DNA of 64,000 nucleotides from Hallella multisaccharivorax DSM 17128 (GTDB taxonomy: Bacteria; Bacteroidota; Bacteroidia; Bacteroidales; Bacteroidaceae): NCBI RefSeq assembly GCF_000218235.1, contig NZ_GL945017.1:1180040-1244039 (forward strand), in the 5' to 3' direction. The translations under genes and the position numbers were made by a program. Shown piece after piece: positions 1 through 8,667 of the stretch. The notes beneath the pieces are model-generated. The model was given only the letters and a program-made list of their open reading frames with translations, did no database searches and was not told the origin of the DNA. Every line of letters begins with the position of its first letter. Positions within the stretch are counted from its first letter, which is position 1.

Positions 1-47
1 AAGACTTCTCTCACTTCCATGGCCTTTGGTTTTGGTTAATGGTTTAT

Positions 48-55
48 CAAAGTTA
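48..55 (-). promoter_or_regulatory. Possible promoter of a leftward gene cut by the window edge
   Basis: The minus strand reads TAACTTTG here, which matches the Bacteroidota -7 box TAnnTTTG. About 28 bases further on, an ATG on the minus strand (positions 20-18) opens a frame that runs off the window. The gene itself cannot be identified from six codons. Confidence 0.3.
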
Positions 56-123
56 ATACATTTCTTTCAGAAAGAATAATATTTCCTTTGTTTTTTTTCC
101 AGCCAGCGTTTTCTGTTTACTCT

Positions 124-272
124 AAACGCGATTACGCCGTAAACGCGATGCGTCTACGGCGTAATGGCAATGCGTCTACGGTGTAATGGCAATGCGTTTA
201 CGGCGTAATGGCAATGCGTCTACGGTGTAATGGCAATGCGTTTACGGCGTAGAGGCGGTGCGTCTGTAGCGT
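124..272 (+). repeat. 22-bp tandem repeat array, locus A
   Basis: Six complete 22-bp units occupy 141-162, 163-184, 185-206, 207-228, 229-250 and 251-272, with a degenerate partial unit before them. The shared core is GGCAATGCG followed by TCTACGGTGT or TTTACGGCGT. Units 2 and 4 are identical to each other, and so are units 3 and 5, so the array has a 44-bp higher-order period. It ends 6 bases before the stop codon of the GH51 gene. The same family recurs at about 17.3, 26.0, 49.5 and 58.4 kb. There are no spacers, so it is not a CRISPR array. Confidence 0.9.
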
Positions 273-278
273 GCAGAC

Positions 279-2240
279 TTATTCTACAATAAACACACTG
301 AAGCTCTTGGCGGGCAGCGTGACAGAGAGACTGTTGCCGTTTGCTGTAATGTCCTGTGTGACAGGTTTTACGTTATCAGGGTGATCGAGACTGTTGTTGT
401 CGGTCAGCTTGGCCGTGAGCAGTGTCTGTCGGGCAGCTGTGAGTTTTTTCAAGCCTTTCAGCTGGATGCTGACGGTCTGTTGTCGGTCGAGACTATTGCC
501 CACCTTGACAATGTACTGCCGCTTGATTTTATCAAGTACAGCACTGGCATAAAGGCCGTTTTTGCCCTCTACGGGGGTGCCGTTCTCCGTCAGTTTCAGC
601 ATGTTGGTGCCCTTGTTGGTGCCATATAGCATCTGTACATACCAGTTGGGCGTGCGCACCGAGCGCAGATTGTCAAACCAGATGAGGTCGGGTCTCCACT
701 GCCATCCCTCAACGTGCGCGAAGAGTGGAGCATAGGTGGCCTGATAGACGACATCGGCGTTGCGCTCCAGTCCGGTCATGAAGCATGCCTCAGCGAGAGC
801 TGCCTCGAAGTCGTTCATGGCGGTGGTGGGCTGATCGCCCCTCTTGTTGACGTGGGCGGCATATTCTCCGGCGAAAACTTTAGGCCCCTTTCGCGAGTAG
901 TTGTCGTAGCGACCGGCATTTTTCAGGAACCATTCAGGCGATTTGTAATAGTGTTCATCTACGAGGTCGACATTGAGCCGGCGCATCTCTTTCCATCCAT
1001 AATCAAAGTTGTCGCCCTCAGCCAGGGGGCCGGCTGAGCCGCAGATCTTGATGTCTGGATACTTGGCGCGTATTTGTTTAATGAATTCAGCGAGGCGTTC
1101 GGGATAGAGCGGTCCCCACTGTTCATTACCGATGCCTATCTGCTTGAGGTTGAACGGCTTGGGATGCCCCATGTCAGCCCGAAGCTTTCCCCACTTAGTG
1201 TTGACGGAGCCGTTGGCGAATTCGATGAGGTCAAGAGCATCGTCGATATACGGTTGCAGGTCCTTCACGGCCACATGGGCATTGATATCGTTGTCATCGT
1301 TTTGGTATTGGCAGGCCAATCCCACGGATAGCACGGGCAAAGGCTCAGCGCCGATTTTTTCGGAGAGTAAGAAATACTCGTAGAATCCGAGGCCGTAGCT
1401 CTGATAATAGTTCGGGAAGAGGCGGTGCGCGAAGGTGTAGTTCCATCGGTTCTCGTTGAGAGGCCTGTCTTCCGGGCATCCGACGGAGTTCTTCCACTCG
1501 TATCTGGTGGCGAGATCAGTGCCTTCAACGATACACCCGCCTGGGAAGCGGAAGATGCCTGGATGCAAGTCCTCGAGGTCTTTCACAAGGTCGGCGCGTA
1601 GTCCGTGCCAGTTATCCTCAGGGAAAAGTGACACAAAGTCGAGGTCAACAGGTTCGCCACCTTCGAGGAAGATGCGCATCAGGCCCTTCTGTAGCGTCTG
1701 GCGTGCAGTCAGCGTGGCGGTGTATTTGTGCCATTTGTTGTCGGCTACAGTGAGAGTCTGCTTGTCCATGGGCACGTCGTTGTCATCGACGAGCTCTGCC
1801 CTCAGCTTAGCCTGCTTGCCTTGCAAATTGTTGAGGCGCGCGTAGACGGTGAAGTCATACTTCATGCCTTTCTTGAATCCCATTCCGAAGAATCCGCGGT
1901 TCTCCAGTCCGCTCTGTTTCTCTCGGTGGCCGCTGGGGGTGATGGTGACATAGTGCGGGTTGCGTTTGAAAGCCGGTTCATAGTCGTTGACCGCCACTTT
2001 TCCGAAAGTGTTCCATCCCATGAGATGTTGTGGAAACTCGAAGCTTCGGTTTTGCACCATCTCAGCGTAGAGCCCACCGTCGGCACCGAAGTTGATGTCC
2101 TCGAAGAAGATGCCGTACATGGTTGGCTGGATGGGAGCGCCTGGTTTGCCGGCCTCCACGGTGAGCTCGCGCGTCTGGGCGTTGGCCGTCAGCGACAGAG
2201 CGGTAGTGAGGATCAATGACCAGATAGTGTTTCTTTTCAT
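279..2240 (-). CDS. Secreted alpha-L-arabinofuranosidase, GH51 family
   Basis: This enzyme removes terminal arabinofuranose from arabinan, arabinoxylan or arabinogalactan side chains, probably in the periplasm. Residues 1-22 form a signal peptide ending in TANAQ. An N-terminal segment carries GIFFEDINFGADGGLY, a motif typical of GH51. Residues about 75-215 resemble a carbohydrate-binding beta-sandwich insertion. The catalytic barrel follows with FRFPGGC near 230. The likely acid/base is Glu373 in GNEQWG and the likely nucleophile is Glu459 in AGEY; a C-terminal beta domain closes the protein. At 653 residues it is as long as other Bacteroidota GH51 enzymes with this insertion. It stands alone, with no SusC/SusD pair next to it in the window. 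Confidence 0.93.
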   Translation of the reverse strand: MKRNTIWSLILTTALSLTANAQTRELTVEAGKPGAPIQPTMYGIFFEDINFGADGGLYAEMVQNRSFEFPQHLMGWNTFGKVAVNDYEPAFKRNPHYVTITPSGHREKQSGLENRGFFGMGFKKGMKYDFTVYARLNNLQGKQAKLRAELVDDNDVPMDKQTLTVADNKWHKYTATLTARQTLQKGLMRIFLEGGEPVDLDFVSLFPEDNWHGLRADLVKDLEDLHPGIFRFPGGCIVEGTDLATRYEWKNSVGCPEDRPLNENRWNYTFAHRLFPNYYQSYGLGFYEYFLLSEKIGAEPLPVLSVGLACQYQNDDNDINAHVAVKDLQPYIDDALDLIEFANGSVNTKWGKLRADMGHPKPFNLKQIGIGNEQWGPLYPERLAEFIKQIRAKYPDIKICGSAGPLAEGDNFDYGWKEMRRLNVDLVDEHYYKSPEWFLKNAGRYDNYSRKGPKVFAGEYAAHVNKRGDQPTTAMNDFEAALAEACFMTGLERNADVVYQATYAPLFAHVEGWQWRPDLIWFDNLRSVRTPNWYVQMLYGTNKGTNMLKLTENGTPVEGKNGLYASAVLDKIKRQYIVKVGNSLDRQQTVSIQLKGLKKLTAARQTLLTAKLTDNNSLDHPDNVKPVTQDITANGNSLSVTLPAKSFSVFIVE

Positions 2241-2294
2241 AATCTTGGTATTGTTTTACGTTATTGTTAGTTGCTGGTTTTCCAAAAACATTGG

Positions 2295-2302
2295 CAAATT
2301 TA
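2295..2302 (-). promoter_or_regulatory. Promoter -7 box for the arabinofuranosidase gene
   Basis: The minus strand reads TAAATTTG, matching TAnnTTTG, 55 bases upstream of the start codon. No clear TTTG -33 element is seen at the usual distance. Confidence 0.55.
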
Positions 2303-2459
2303 CGGTTTTATTTGGAGAGAAGGGTGTAAAAATACACCTTTTTAGGTCACAATACAATATTTTCCAATAACTTCTTCATTTTTTCCACATTGCTTCATGC
2401 CGTTTTCCTCACGCGGGCTGTCTGTTTTCTGGTATGATGCAAAGTCTTTTCACACAAAA

Positions 2460-2492
2460 AAGGCCGTGACATTCTTTTCGAAGTCCGGCCTT
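2460..2492 (-). terminator. Intrinsic terminator of serS
   Basis: On the minus strand AAGGCCG and CGGCCTT form a stem around a long loop, followed by a run of six T. It begins about 50 bases after the serS stop codon. Confidence 0.7.
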
Positions 2493-2541
2493 AGCGATAT
2501 TGGCACCCCCAAGAAGCTGATAAAGATCTCTTAGTGAGGGG

Positions 2542-3831
2542 TTAGTCTATCTTGTCGTCAAGCATCTCGAATCCGCAGTAGGGCACGAGTACTTTCGGCA
2601 CACGGATGCCCTCAGGAGTCTGGTTGTTCTCCAGGATGGTGGCAACGATACGGGGCAGCGCAAGTGCCGACCCGTTGAGAGTGTGGCAGAGCTCAATCCT
2701 CTTGTTGTCGGTACGGCGGAAGCGGCAGTGCAGGCGGTTGGCTTGATAACTCTCGAAGTTGCTGGTTGAACTTACTTCGAGCCAGCGTTTCTGTGCGGCC
2801 GACCAGGTCTCGAAATCGACGCAGATGCTTGAGGTGAAGCTCATGTCGCCTCCGCAGAGAAGCAGAAGATGGTAAGGGAGCTCTAATTTCTTGAGGAGGC
2901 CTTCCACATGGTCGAGCATCTCATGCCACGACTGGTAGGAATGCTCAGGGGTATCGATACGCACGATTTCCACTTTGTCGAACTGGTGGAGACGGTTGAG
3001 CCCGCGCACATCCTTACCGTAAGAGCCGGCTTCGCGGCGGAAGCAGGCAGAGTAAGCGCATCGCTTGATGGGCAGATCTTTCTCGTCGAGGATTTCGTCG
3101 CGGAAGAGATTGGTCACCGGAACCTCAGCTGTCGGGATGAGGAAGAGGTTGTCGAGGTTGGCGTGATACATCTGTCCTTCCTTGTCAGGGAGCTGGCCTG
3201 TGCCATATCCGGAAGCTTCGTTAACCATATAGGGGGGTTGGATCTCAACATAGCCGGCCTTGCGGGCCTCGTCGAGGAAGAAAGCTTCGAGCGCGCGTTG
3301 GAAACGTGCCATTTTGCCGATGTAAACGGGGAATCCCGCACCGGTGATCTTCACACCGAGGTCGAAGTCGACGAGATGGAACTTCTTTAACAGGTCCCAG
3401 TGGCAGAGTGCGCCTTCGGGTAGGTCGGGCTTTACGCCGCCCTCCTTGATGACTACGTTGCTGGAAGCGTCCTTTCCCTCAGGTACTTCATCGTTAGGGA
3501 TATTGGGAATGTCAAGCAACTCATGGGTCATGTCATCCTGAGCTTTGTCATAAAGCTCTTGCAGGGCTTTGTCGTCGGCCTTGAGGTCAGCCACTTGCGT
3601 CTTGATTTTCTCGGCTTCGTCGCGCTTTCCTTCCTTCATCAGTCCGCCGATCTGCTTGGAGAGCTGGTTCTGCTGTTGCTTGTTGGAGTCAAGCTTCTGC
3701 TGCGCCTCGCGACGTATCTTGTCGTACTCGAGTACTTTTTCTACGGCCTCACGAGCATTGGGAAAGTGCTTTTTCTCCAATCCCTTCACTACGCGTTCGG
3801 TCTCCTCAGTGATGAGTTTTAATGTAAGCAT
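2542..3831 (-). CDS. serS: Seryl-tRNA synthetase
   Basis: This class II synthetase charges tRNA-Ser with serine in the cytoplasm. The N-terminal residues about 25-110 are a charged helical stretch, the antiparallel coiled-coil arm that grips the long variable arm of tRNA-Ser. The catalytic core carries motif 2 (FRREAGSYGKDVRGL) and motif 3 near the C-terminus (NGSALALPRIVATILENNQ). The length of 429 residues is normal for bacterial SerRS. The start ATG at 3831 gives the expected MLTLKLI N-terminus, close behind a TAACTTTG promoter box. The gene appears to be a single transcription unit with its own terminator. Confidence 0.98.
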   Translation of the reverse strand: MLTLKLITEETERVVKGLEKKHFPNAREAVEKVLEYDKIRREAQQKLDSNKQQQNQLSKQIGGLMKEGKRDEAEKIKTQVADLKADDKALQELYDKAQDDMTHELLDIPNIPNDEVPEGKDASSNVVIKEGGVKPDLPEGALCHWDLLKKFHLVDFDLGVKITGAGFPVYIGKMARFQRALEAFFLDEARKAGYVEIQPPYMVNEASGYGTGQLPDKEGQMYHANLDNLFLIPTAEVPVTNLFRDEILDEKDLPIKRCAYSACFRREAGSYGKDVRGLNRLHQFDKVEIVRIDTPEHSYQSWHEMLDHVEGLLKKLELPYHLLLLCGGDMSFTSSICVDFETWSAAQKRWLEVSSTSNFESYQANRLHCRFRRTDNKRIELCHTLNGSALALPRIVATILENNQTPEGIRVPKVLVPYCGFEMLDDKID

Positions 3832-3866
3832 AACGCTATCTGTGTTTTAAGTGTATTTTGTACTTG

Positions 3867-3874
3867 CAAAGTTA
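3867..3874 (-). promoter_or_regulatory. Promoter -7 box for serS
   Basis: TAACTTTG on the minus strand, 36 bases upstream of the serS ATG, fits the Bacteroidota TAnnTTTG consensus. Confidence 0.6.
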
Positions 3875-3992
3875 CAAAGAAAATGTTACATAGATTATCT
3901 CATTAATTGTTTGTTTTATAAAAAAGGAACTTTATGCACAAATACATTCGCTCATTCTCGCTTTCTTGAGTGCTTATTCTTATGAGGCACGA

Positions 3993-4026
3993 AAAAAGGT
4001 GTGCCAGAATTCTGGCACACCTTTTT
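3993..4026. terminator. Perfect 34-bp palindromic bidirectional terminator
   Basis: The arm AAAAAGGTGTGCCAGAA is followed directly by its exact reverse complement, ending in five T on either strand. It lies immediately upstream of the group II intron. If the intron is removed in thought, the palindrome begins about 26 bases after the ompA stop codon on the minus strand, which is the normal place for ompA's terminator. Today 1.9 kb of intron separates the two. Confidence 0.8.
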
Positions 4027-4032
4027 ATAGTA

Positions 4033-5955
4033 GTATGCTCGGCATGAGTATTGTCTAACGGGTGCAAGTCCCGAGTAAGCCTTAATAGCGGGAATTACAT
4101 AGCCAAAGGCAAGGGCGTCCATCGTGAGGTGGAATCTGAAAGAAGCCGGCGGCAAACATCTGACCTAACGAACAGAAACTTCATACAAGGCATATGACCG
4201 TGGGTAAGGTTGCTAAACAAATCAAAGCCCTATAGCTATTCGGAACGGTTGGTGTAAATGAAGTGGGTATAAGATGGAAAGACAATGCCCTTATCCGAGG
4301 AGGTCTCACGGACACTTCAAATAGTTTTTTTTACGAAAGAAGTGGAGTAAAGCTTGCCGTGAGAAGTCAGCAGACGCCATAGTAGTGCAATACTCGATAA
4401 CGTTGCATGAAGGGCTGAACCTAACAATCAAGCGATAGTAATTGAAACATACCTCATGAAGGAAAGAATGCAGAAAACATTATCCCAAGTTAATGGCTGC
4501 CCCCAAAGAGATAGGTCGGAAACCGAATGGTATGGGGGAGTGCAGACCTACATGTGGATGTGTGAAGACAACATCGTGGAAGTACCATTCGACAAGGAAC
4601 ACCTTTTCGAGCAAATCCTTAGCCCTTCAAATCTCAACCGAGCCTACAAGGCAGTTATGAGAAACAAAGGCTGTGGTGGTATCGACAAGATGTCGTGTGA
4701 GCAGTTGCTCCCATGGCTATTGACCAATAAGGACTTGCTCATCCGTTCCTTGATGGACGGCTCTTACCGTCCAAACCCAGTGAAAAGGGTAGAAATACCC
4801 AAAGACAATGGCAAGATGCGCCTGTTGGGAATACCTACAGTAGTAGACCGTTTGGTGCAACAAGCCATAAACCAAGTATTGACCCCCATCTATGAGAACC
4901 AATTTTCCAAGACGAGCTACGGCTTCCGTCCGAGAAGAGGATGCCATGACGCAATACGAGGAGCGCAAAGTATAATTAATGAAGGCTACATATATGTAGT
5001 AGACCTTGACCTTGAACGCTTCTTCGATACCGTGAGCCATAGCAAACTCATAGAAATTCTCAGCCGTACGATAAAAGACGGCAGAGTGGTCAGTCTTATA
5101 CACAAATATCTCCGAAGTGGTGTAATGAACAAAGGCTTGTTTGAAGCGAGCGAAGAGGGAACTCCCCAAGGAGGACCGCTAAGTCCGTTGTTGAGTAACA
5201 TCATACTCAACGAATTGGACAAAGAACTTGAACGCAGAGGGCTTCCCTTTGTACGCTATGCCGATGACTCGATGATATTCTGTAAGTCCAAAAGGGCTGC
5301 AATGCGAGTGAAGGAGTCTATAACCCGATTTATAGAAAATGTTCTATATCTCAGAGTCAACAAGGAAAAGACCGTAGTGTCGTATGTACGTGGAGTGAAA
5401 TATCTGGGCTACTCCTTTTATGTGATGAAAGGCAAATGCCAACTCACTGTGCACCCAAAATCCAAAGCCAAGATGAAGTCAAGGTTGAAAGAACTGACAA
5501 GTCGCAGCAATGGATGGGGATATGCCAAGAGAAAGCAAAAGCTGAAAGAATACATAAGAGGGTGGGTTGGCTATTATCACCTTGCCAATATGAAGCGTCT
5601 CTTGCTTGAAACAGACGAATGGTTAAGACGTAGAATACGCATGTGTATATGGAAAGCTTGGAAGAAAGTCAAGACAAAAGTGGCAAACCTCATTAGATGT
5701 GGTATTAATAAATACCAAGCATACGAATGGGGTAATACTCGTAAGGGTTATTGGCATATAGCTAATAGTCCTATTTTAGCAACTGCAATAAGTAACAACA
5801 ATCTACGTGCAGCAGGGTATGCTACTTTAATGGGGACGTATCTCGAATGGCACCCCAAAATAGGAACCGCCGTATGCGGGACCGCATGTACGGTGGTGTG
5901 AGAGGTCGGAAAACGAAAGTAGGAAGAAAACTACTTCGTTTTCCTCCTACTCGAT
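4033..5955 (+). mobile_element. Group II intron with intron-encoded protein
   Basis: The 5' region contains the GCATGAGTATTGTCTAACG and GGGTGCAAGTCCCG hairpin motifs characteristic of domain I of bacterial group II introns. Domain V spans about 5866-5896: an 8-bp lower helix (CCGCCGTA with TACGGTGG), a two-base TG bulge, then TGCG-GGAC-CGCA. Domain VI follows as a long hairpin (GGAAAACGAA with TTCGTTTTCC), and the 3' end is CCTACTCGAT. The 5' boundary is inferred at GTATG, which departs from the usual GTGYG. TAGTA occurs on both sides (4028-4032 and 5956-5960). The element interrupts no gene. It sits just after a terminator hairpin and is oriented opposite to ompA. Confidence 0.85.
4456..5901 (+). 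CDS. ltrA: Group II intron reverse transcriptase/maturase
   Basis: The protein helps its intron RNA fold and splice, then copies it into new DNA sites. Reverse transcriptase fingers and palm occupy about residues 75-320, with the catalytic YADD box in FVRYADDSMIF and the upstream EGTPQGGPLSPLLSNI motif. The thumb/maturase domain follows, ending with the GIIM-type stretch (WVGYYHL, then a basic helix rich in Trp, Arg and Lys). No HNH endonuclease domain follows, which is consistent with introns that insert at single-stranded or terminator sites instead of cutting both strands. The last dozen codons overlap intron domain V. At 481 residues the reading frame looks intact. Confidence 0.95.
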   Translation: MKERMQKTLSQVNGCPQRDRSETEWYGGVQTYMWMCEDNIVEVPFDKEHLFEQILSPSNLNRAYKAVMRNKGCGGIDKMSCEQLLPWLLTNKDLLIRSLMDGSYRPNPVKRVEIPKDNGKMRLLGIPTVVDRLVQQAINQVLTPIYENQFSKTSYGFRPRRGCHDAIRGAQSIINEGYIYVVDLDLERFFDTVSHSKLIEILSRTIKDGRVVSLIHKYLRSGVMNKGLFEASEEGTPQGGPLSPLLSNIILNELDKELERRGLPFVRYADDSMIFCKSKRAAMRVKESITRFIENVLYLRVNKEKTVVSYVRGVKYLGYSFYVMKGKCQLTVHPKSKAKMKSRLKELTSRSNGWGYAKRKQKLKEYIRGWVGYYHLANMKRLLLETDEWLRRRIRMCIWKAWKKVKTKVANLIRCGINKYQAYEWGNTRKGYWHIANSPILATAISNNNLRAAGYATLMGTYLEWHPKIGTAVCGTACTVV

Positions 5956-5974
5956 TAGTATTAGTCTTGCTGTT

Positions 5975-7072
5975 TTACCTGATGTAAACTACGGCCAAAC
6001 GGTTAGAGGTAACACCCTGTACACCCTGCCCCGTAGCACTGTCAACGATGACACCGCGTGACTTCAAGTAATTGGCAACGACATCGGCACGAGCCTGAGA
6101 CAGGCGGTCGTTGAGAGCCTTAGGACCTTCCGGAGAAGCGGTTCCTACAATCTCAACATGGCTGCCGCTCTTGATGTTGTTCAGAGCCTTCTTCATGCTG
6201 GACACCAGTGTAGACTTACCCTGCTGGAAGGTAACGAAGAAGAGGTTGTCGATGCGGACAGTATGAGTCTCTGTGGTTGTCTTCTCTACAGGAACCTCCT
6301 TGACAACTTCCTTGATCACCTCCTTTGGCTTCCGTGCCAATTGAGCGCGGAGGTCATTGATCTCGTCGTTCAGCGGAGTAAGGTCGATCTTCTTGAAGTT
6401 GTGAGTACCATTAGAGGTCTTGAACTTGTAATTGACACCAGCCTGCAATGCCAGCTGAGCGGTACGCTTGTCCATCTGAACTGCATCGAGAGGACCGTGG
6501 GTCAGATTCCAGTAAACAGCAGGCTCAATGTATACCTGCCAAGGCTTGCTGGCGCCACCGAGATTCCATGTGAAAGTCATGGATGTCTTTGCAGAGAGAT
6601 CATCATCATCGCCGAGGTTACCTTTTGCGTTGATGTTGTTCTTATCGCCAAAGTACCGCGTCCATCCGAGACCCAGCTCAGAACCTAACTCGAACACCTT
6701 ATCCTCATTATAGCCGAGGAAGAGGTTTGTCCAGTTGATGGTACCATTGAGTCCGAGATTGAACGTCTTGACGAAAGTCTTTGAGTCAAGAACCATCTTC
6801 TTGTCATGTATCTGAGCCATGATACTGTTTTGACCGAAGTTAACGAGGCCTTCAAAGTTCGCACCAAAGACAGGAGAGAAGTTCTTACCTAACTTCAGTC
6901 CGAAGTTGGGGTTAAGAGGGAATGTGTGATTAAAAGTCAGAGGCGTTGAAGCGCCAATCTTGGCACCGAGGTACCAATTGTCTGTGAATGTAGCTTTCTC
7001 TAAGCCGCTCTGAGCATTGGCACTACCAATGCCTAAGGCGACGAAAGCAACTGCTAAAAGAGTTTTCTTCAT
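5975..7072 (-). CDS. OmpA-family outer membrane protein
   Basis: This is probably an abundant protein that links the outer membrane to peptidoglycan. A 21-residue signal peptide (MKKTLLAVAFV...ANAQ) leads into an N-terminal beta-barrel region rich in aromatic and Gly residues. A Lys/Val/Glu-rich linker (EVIKEVVKEVPVEKTT) follows. The C-terminal OmpA-like peptidoglycan-binding domain has the TASPEG and NDRLSQARADVV motifs. I place the start at 7072 because the signal peptide begins there; an in-frame ATG 66 bases upstream would add residues that look non-coding and lies upstream of the promoter box. Length is 365 residues. The gene has been separated from its probable terminator by the group II intron. 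Confidence 0.92.
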   Translation of the reverse strand: MKKTLLAVAFVALGIGSANAQSGLEKATFTDNWYLGAKIGASTPLTFNHTFPLNPNFGLKLGKNFSPVFGANFEGLVNFGQNSIMAQIHDKKMVLDSKTFVKTFNLGLNGTINWTNLFLGYNEDKVFELGSELGLGWTRYFGDKNNINAKGNLGDDDDLSAKTSMTFTWNLGGASKPWQVYIEPAVYWNLTHGPLDAVQMDKRTAQLALQAGVNYKFKTSNGTHNFKKIDLTPLNDEINDLRAQLARKPKEVIKEVVKEVPVEKTTTETHTVRIDNLFFVTFQQGKSTLVSSMKKALNNIKSGSHVEIVGTASPEGPKALNDRLSQARADVVANYLKSRGVIVDSATGQGVQGVTSNRLAVVYIR

Positions 7073-7104
7073 AGTGTTAATAATATAATGTTCAAATTCT
7101 TCGG

Positions 7105-7112
7105 CAAAGTTA
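7105..7112 (-). promoter_or_regulatory. Promoter -7 box for the OmpA-family gene
   Basis: TAACTTTG on the minus strand, 33 bases before the chosen ATG. It supports the downstream start, because a start at 7138 would lie upstream of transcription initiation. Confidence 0.6.
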
Positions 7113-7199
7113 ACCGTTTTTTTTCTAACAGTTGTCACTTTTTGAGAAAAAAAACAATCTATTTTGCTAAATTCTTGATTTATATTAGGTATATAAGAA

Positions 7200-7226
7200 G
7201 ATAGGGCACCCGTTGAGCACCCTATC
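7200..7226 (-). terminator. Possible terminator after gltD
   Basis: GATAGGG and CCCTATC form a 7-bp stem around a 13-base loop, 29 bases after the gltD stop. The T-rich stretch on the minus strand is weak, so this is a moderate call. Confidence 0.5.
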
Positions 7227-7254
7227 GCTGCCAGAATATAAATTGATAGGTCCG

Positions 7255-8667
7255 TTACTTTCTCAAGTAATTATCCACTGTGGCAGCCACTTGTCTTCCG
7301 CTTGCTAAGGCGCGCACCACTAAGCTTGCGCCGTTAGCGGCATCGCCTGCCACAAATACGTTTTGTGGGTATTCCATGGGTTGCGGCCTGAGAAATCCCA
7401 TAGCCAGCAATACCAGGTCGGCCTTGATGATCTCAGGTGCTTTAGCGGGTTTTATGAGAGGCCGGCCACCATTGGGATTGGGCTCCCATGCGATTTTCTG
7501 TACCTTTACGCCGGTCACTTTGCCGTTCTTTCCGAGAAATTCCAGAGAGTTGATGTTCCATCTGCGGATGCATCCTTCCTCGTGGGCAAAGCTGGTCTTG
7601 AGAGTACGCGGCCAGTTAGGCCACGGATTCTTCGGATCGTCGGGGCCATCCACGGGCTTAGGCATGATTTCTATCTGCGTGACGCTCTTTGAACCTTGAC
7701 GGTGTGCTGTGCCGATGCAGTCGGACCCTGTATCGCCACCGCCAATGACGAGCACGTCTTTTCCTTTGGCATTGACAAGCTGATCTTTGGTGAACTCCTC
7801 GCCCATGAGCACGCGGTTTTGTTGTGAGAGCATCTCTAAGGCGAAATATACGCCCTTCAGTTCACGCCCGGGGATTTTGAGGTCACGCGCCTGTGGTGTA
7901 CCCGTGCAGATGATCACGGCGTCGAACTGCTTGGACAGTTGTTCGATGGTTGTCTTCTTTGTGTTTTCAAGCGTATTGTCGTTCTGAATACACAGCGGTT
8001 CTGTGGGATTGACAGGTACGAGCATCACGCCAAATTCAAATTTGATATCTTCTTGCTGGAGAATGCCTATCTTCCGGTCAATGATAGCTTTATTAAGCTT
8101 AAAGTTGGGGATGCCGAAGCGGAGCAGGCCACCGGCATCTTCACGAGCATCCATTACGGTGACTTCGTAGCCTTTCTGATTGAGTTGTGTAGCGACGCTC
8201 AGTCCGGCAGGGCCAGCTCCTACCACCGCAACTTTTTTCCCATTGCGTGTAGGGATATGTGGGCGGACGAAATCCTCGTTGTAAGCGTGCTCAATGATGG
8301 CGGCTTCATTCTCACGAATCGTAGTTGGTTTATGCTCCATCAGGTTGAGGACACAAGCCTTCTCGCAGAGTGCCGGACACACACGACCTGTAAACTCGGG
8401 AAAGTCGTTGGTCTCAGAAAGAAGTTCGTAGGCAAGTTTCCAGTCTCCTTTATATAAGGCGTCATTCCATTCCGGCATCTTATTGTGCAGAGGGCATGCC
8501 CAATGGCAGAAGGGGACGCCGCAGTCCATGCAACGGCCGGCCTGCAGCTGCCGGTCGCGGGAGTTAAGTGTTTGCTCCACCTCTCCGAAATCGTGTATTC
8601 TATCGTGTATAGGACGGTAGCCGGCTTCTTTGCGGTCTACCTCCAAAAAACCTCTTGGATTTCCCAT
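7255..8667 (-). CDS. gltD: Glutamate synthase (NADPH) small subunit
   Basis: GltD feeds electrons from NADPH to the large subunit, which makes glutamate from glutamine and 2-oxoglutarate. The N-terminal third carries cysteines for iron-sulfur clusters (CMDCGVPFCHWACP, then CPALCEKAC). An FAD-binding motif (VAVVGAGPAGLSVATQ) lies near residue 147 and an NADPH-binding motif (VLVIGGGDTGSD) in the second half. The protein ends with FVAGDAANGASLVVRAL, typical of this flavoprotein family. At 470 residues it matches the usual length. It lies 175 bp downstream of gltB on the same strand and is probably cotranscribed. Confidence 0.96.
   Translation of the reverse strand: MGNPRGFLEVDRKEAGYRPIHDRIHDFGEVEQTLNSRDRQLQAGRCMDCGVPFCHWACPLHNKMPEWNDALYKGDWKLAYELLSETNDFPEFTGRVCPALCEKACVLNLMEHKPTTIRENEAAIIEHAYNEDFVRPHIPTRNGKKVAVVGAGPAGLSVATQLNQKGYEVTVMDAREDAGGLLRFGIPNFKLNKAIIDRKIGILQQEDIKFEFGVMLVPVNPTEPLCIQNDNTLENTKKTTIEQLSKQFDAVIICTGTPQARDLKIPGRELKGVYFALEMLSQQNRVLMGEEFTKDQLVNAKGKDVLVIGGGDTGSDCIGTAHRQGSKSVTQIEIMPKPVDGPDDPKNPWPNWPRTLKTSFAHEEGCIRRWNINSLEFLGKNGKVTGVKVQKIAWEPNPNGGRPLIKPAKAPEIIKADLVLLAMGFLRPQPMEYPQNVFVAGDAANGASLVVRALASGRQVAATVDNYLRK

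Larger units (their letters stand above)
2241..2541. other. Intergenic region between serS and the arabinofuranosidase gene
   Basis: This 301-bp gap holds the promoter box of the arabinofuranosidase gene (2295-2302) and the terminator of serS (2460-2492). Nothing else recognisable lies between 2303 and 2459. Confidence 0.7.

Noticed and set aside
124..272. CRISPR-like array at the left end
   Set aside because: The units are tandem without spacers, only 22 bp long, and no cas genes are present. They belong to the dispersed repeat family instead.
3993..4026. Insertion-sequence terminal inverted repeat
   Set aside because: The perfect palindrome has T-runs on both sides and no partner at the other end of the element. 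A terminator explains it better.
7073..7138. Upstream start for the OmpA-family gene
   Set aside because: The promoter box lies between the two ATGs, and the signal peptide begins at the downstream one.
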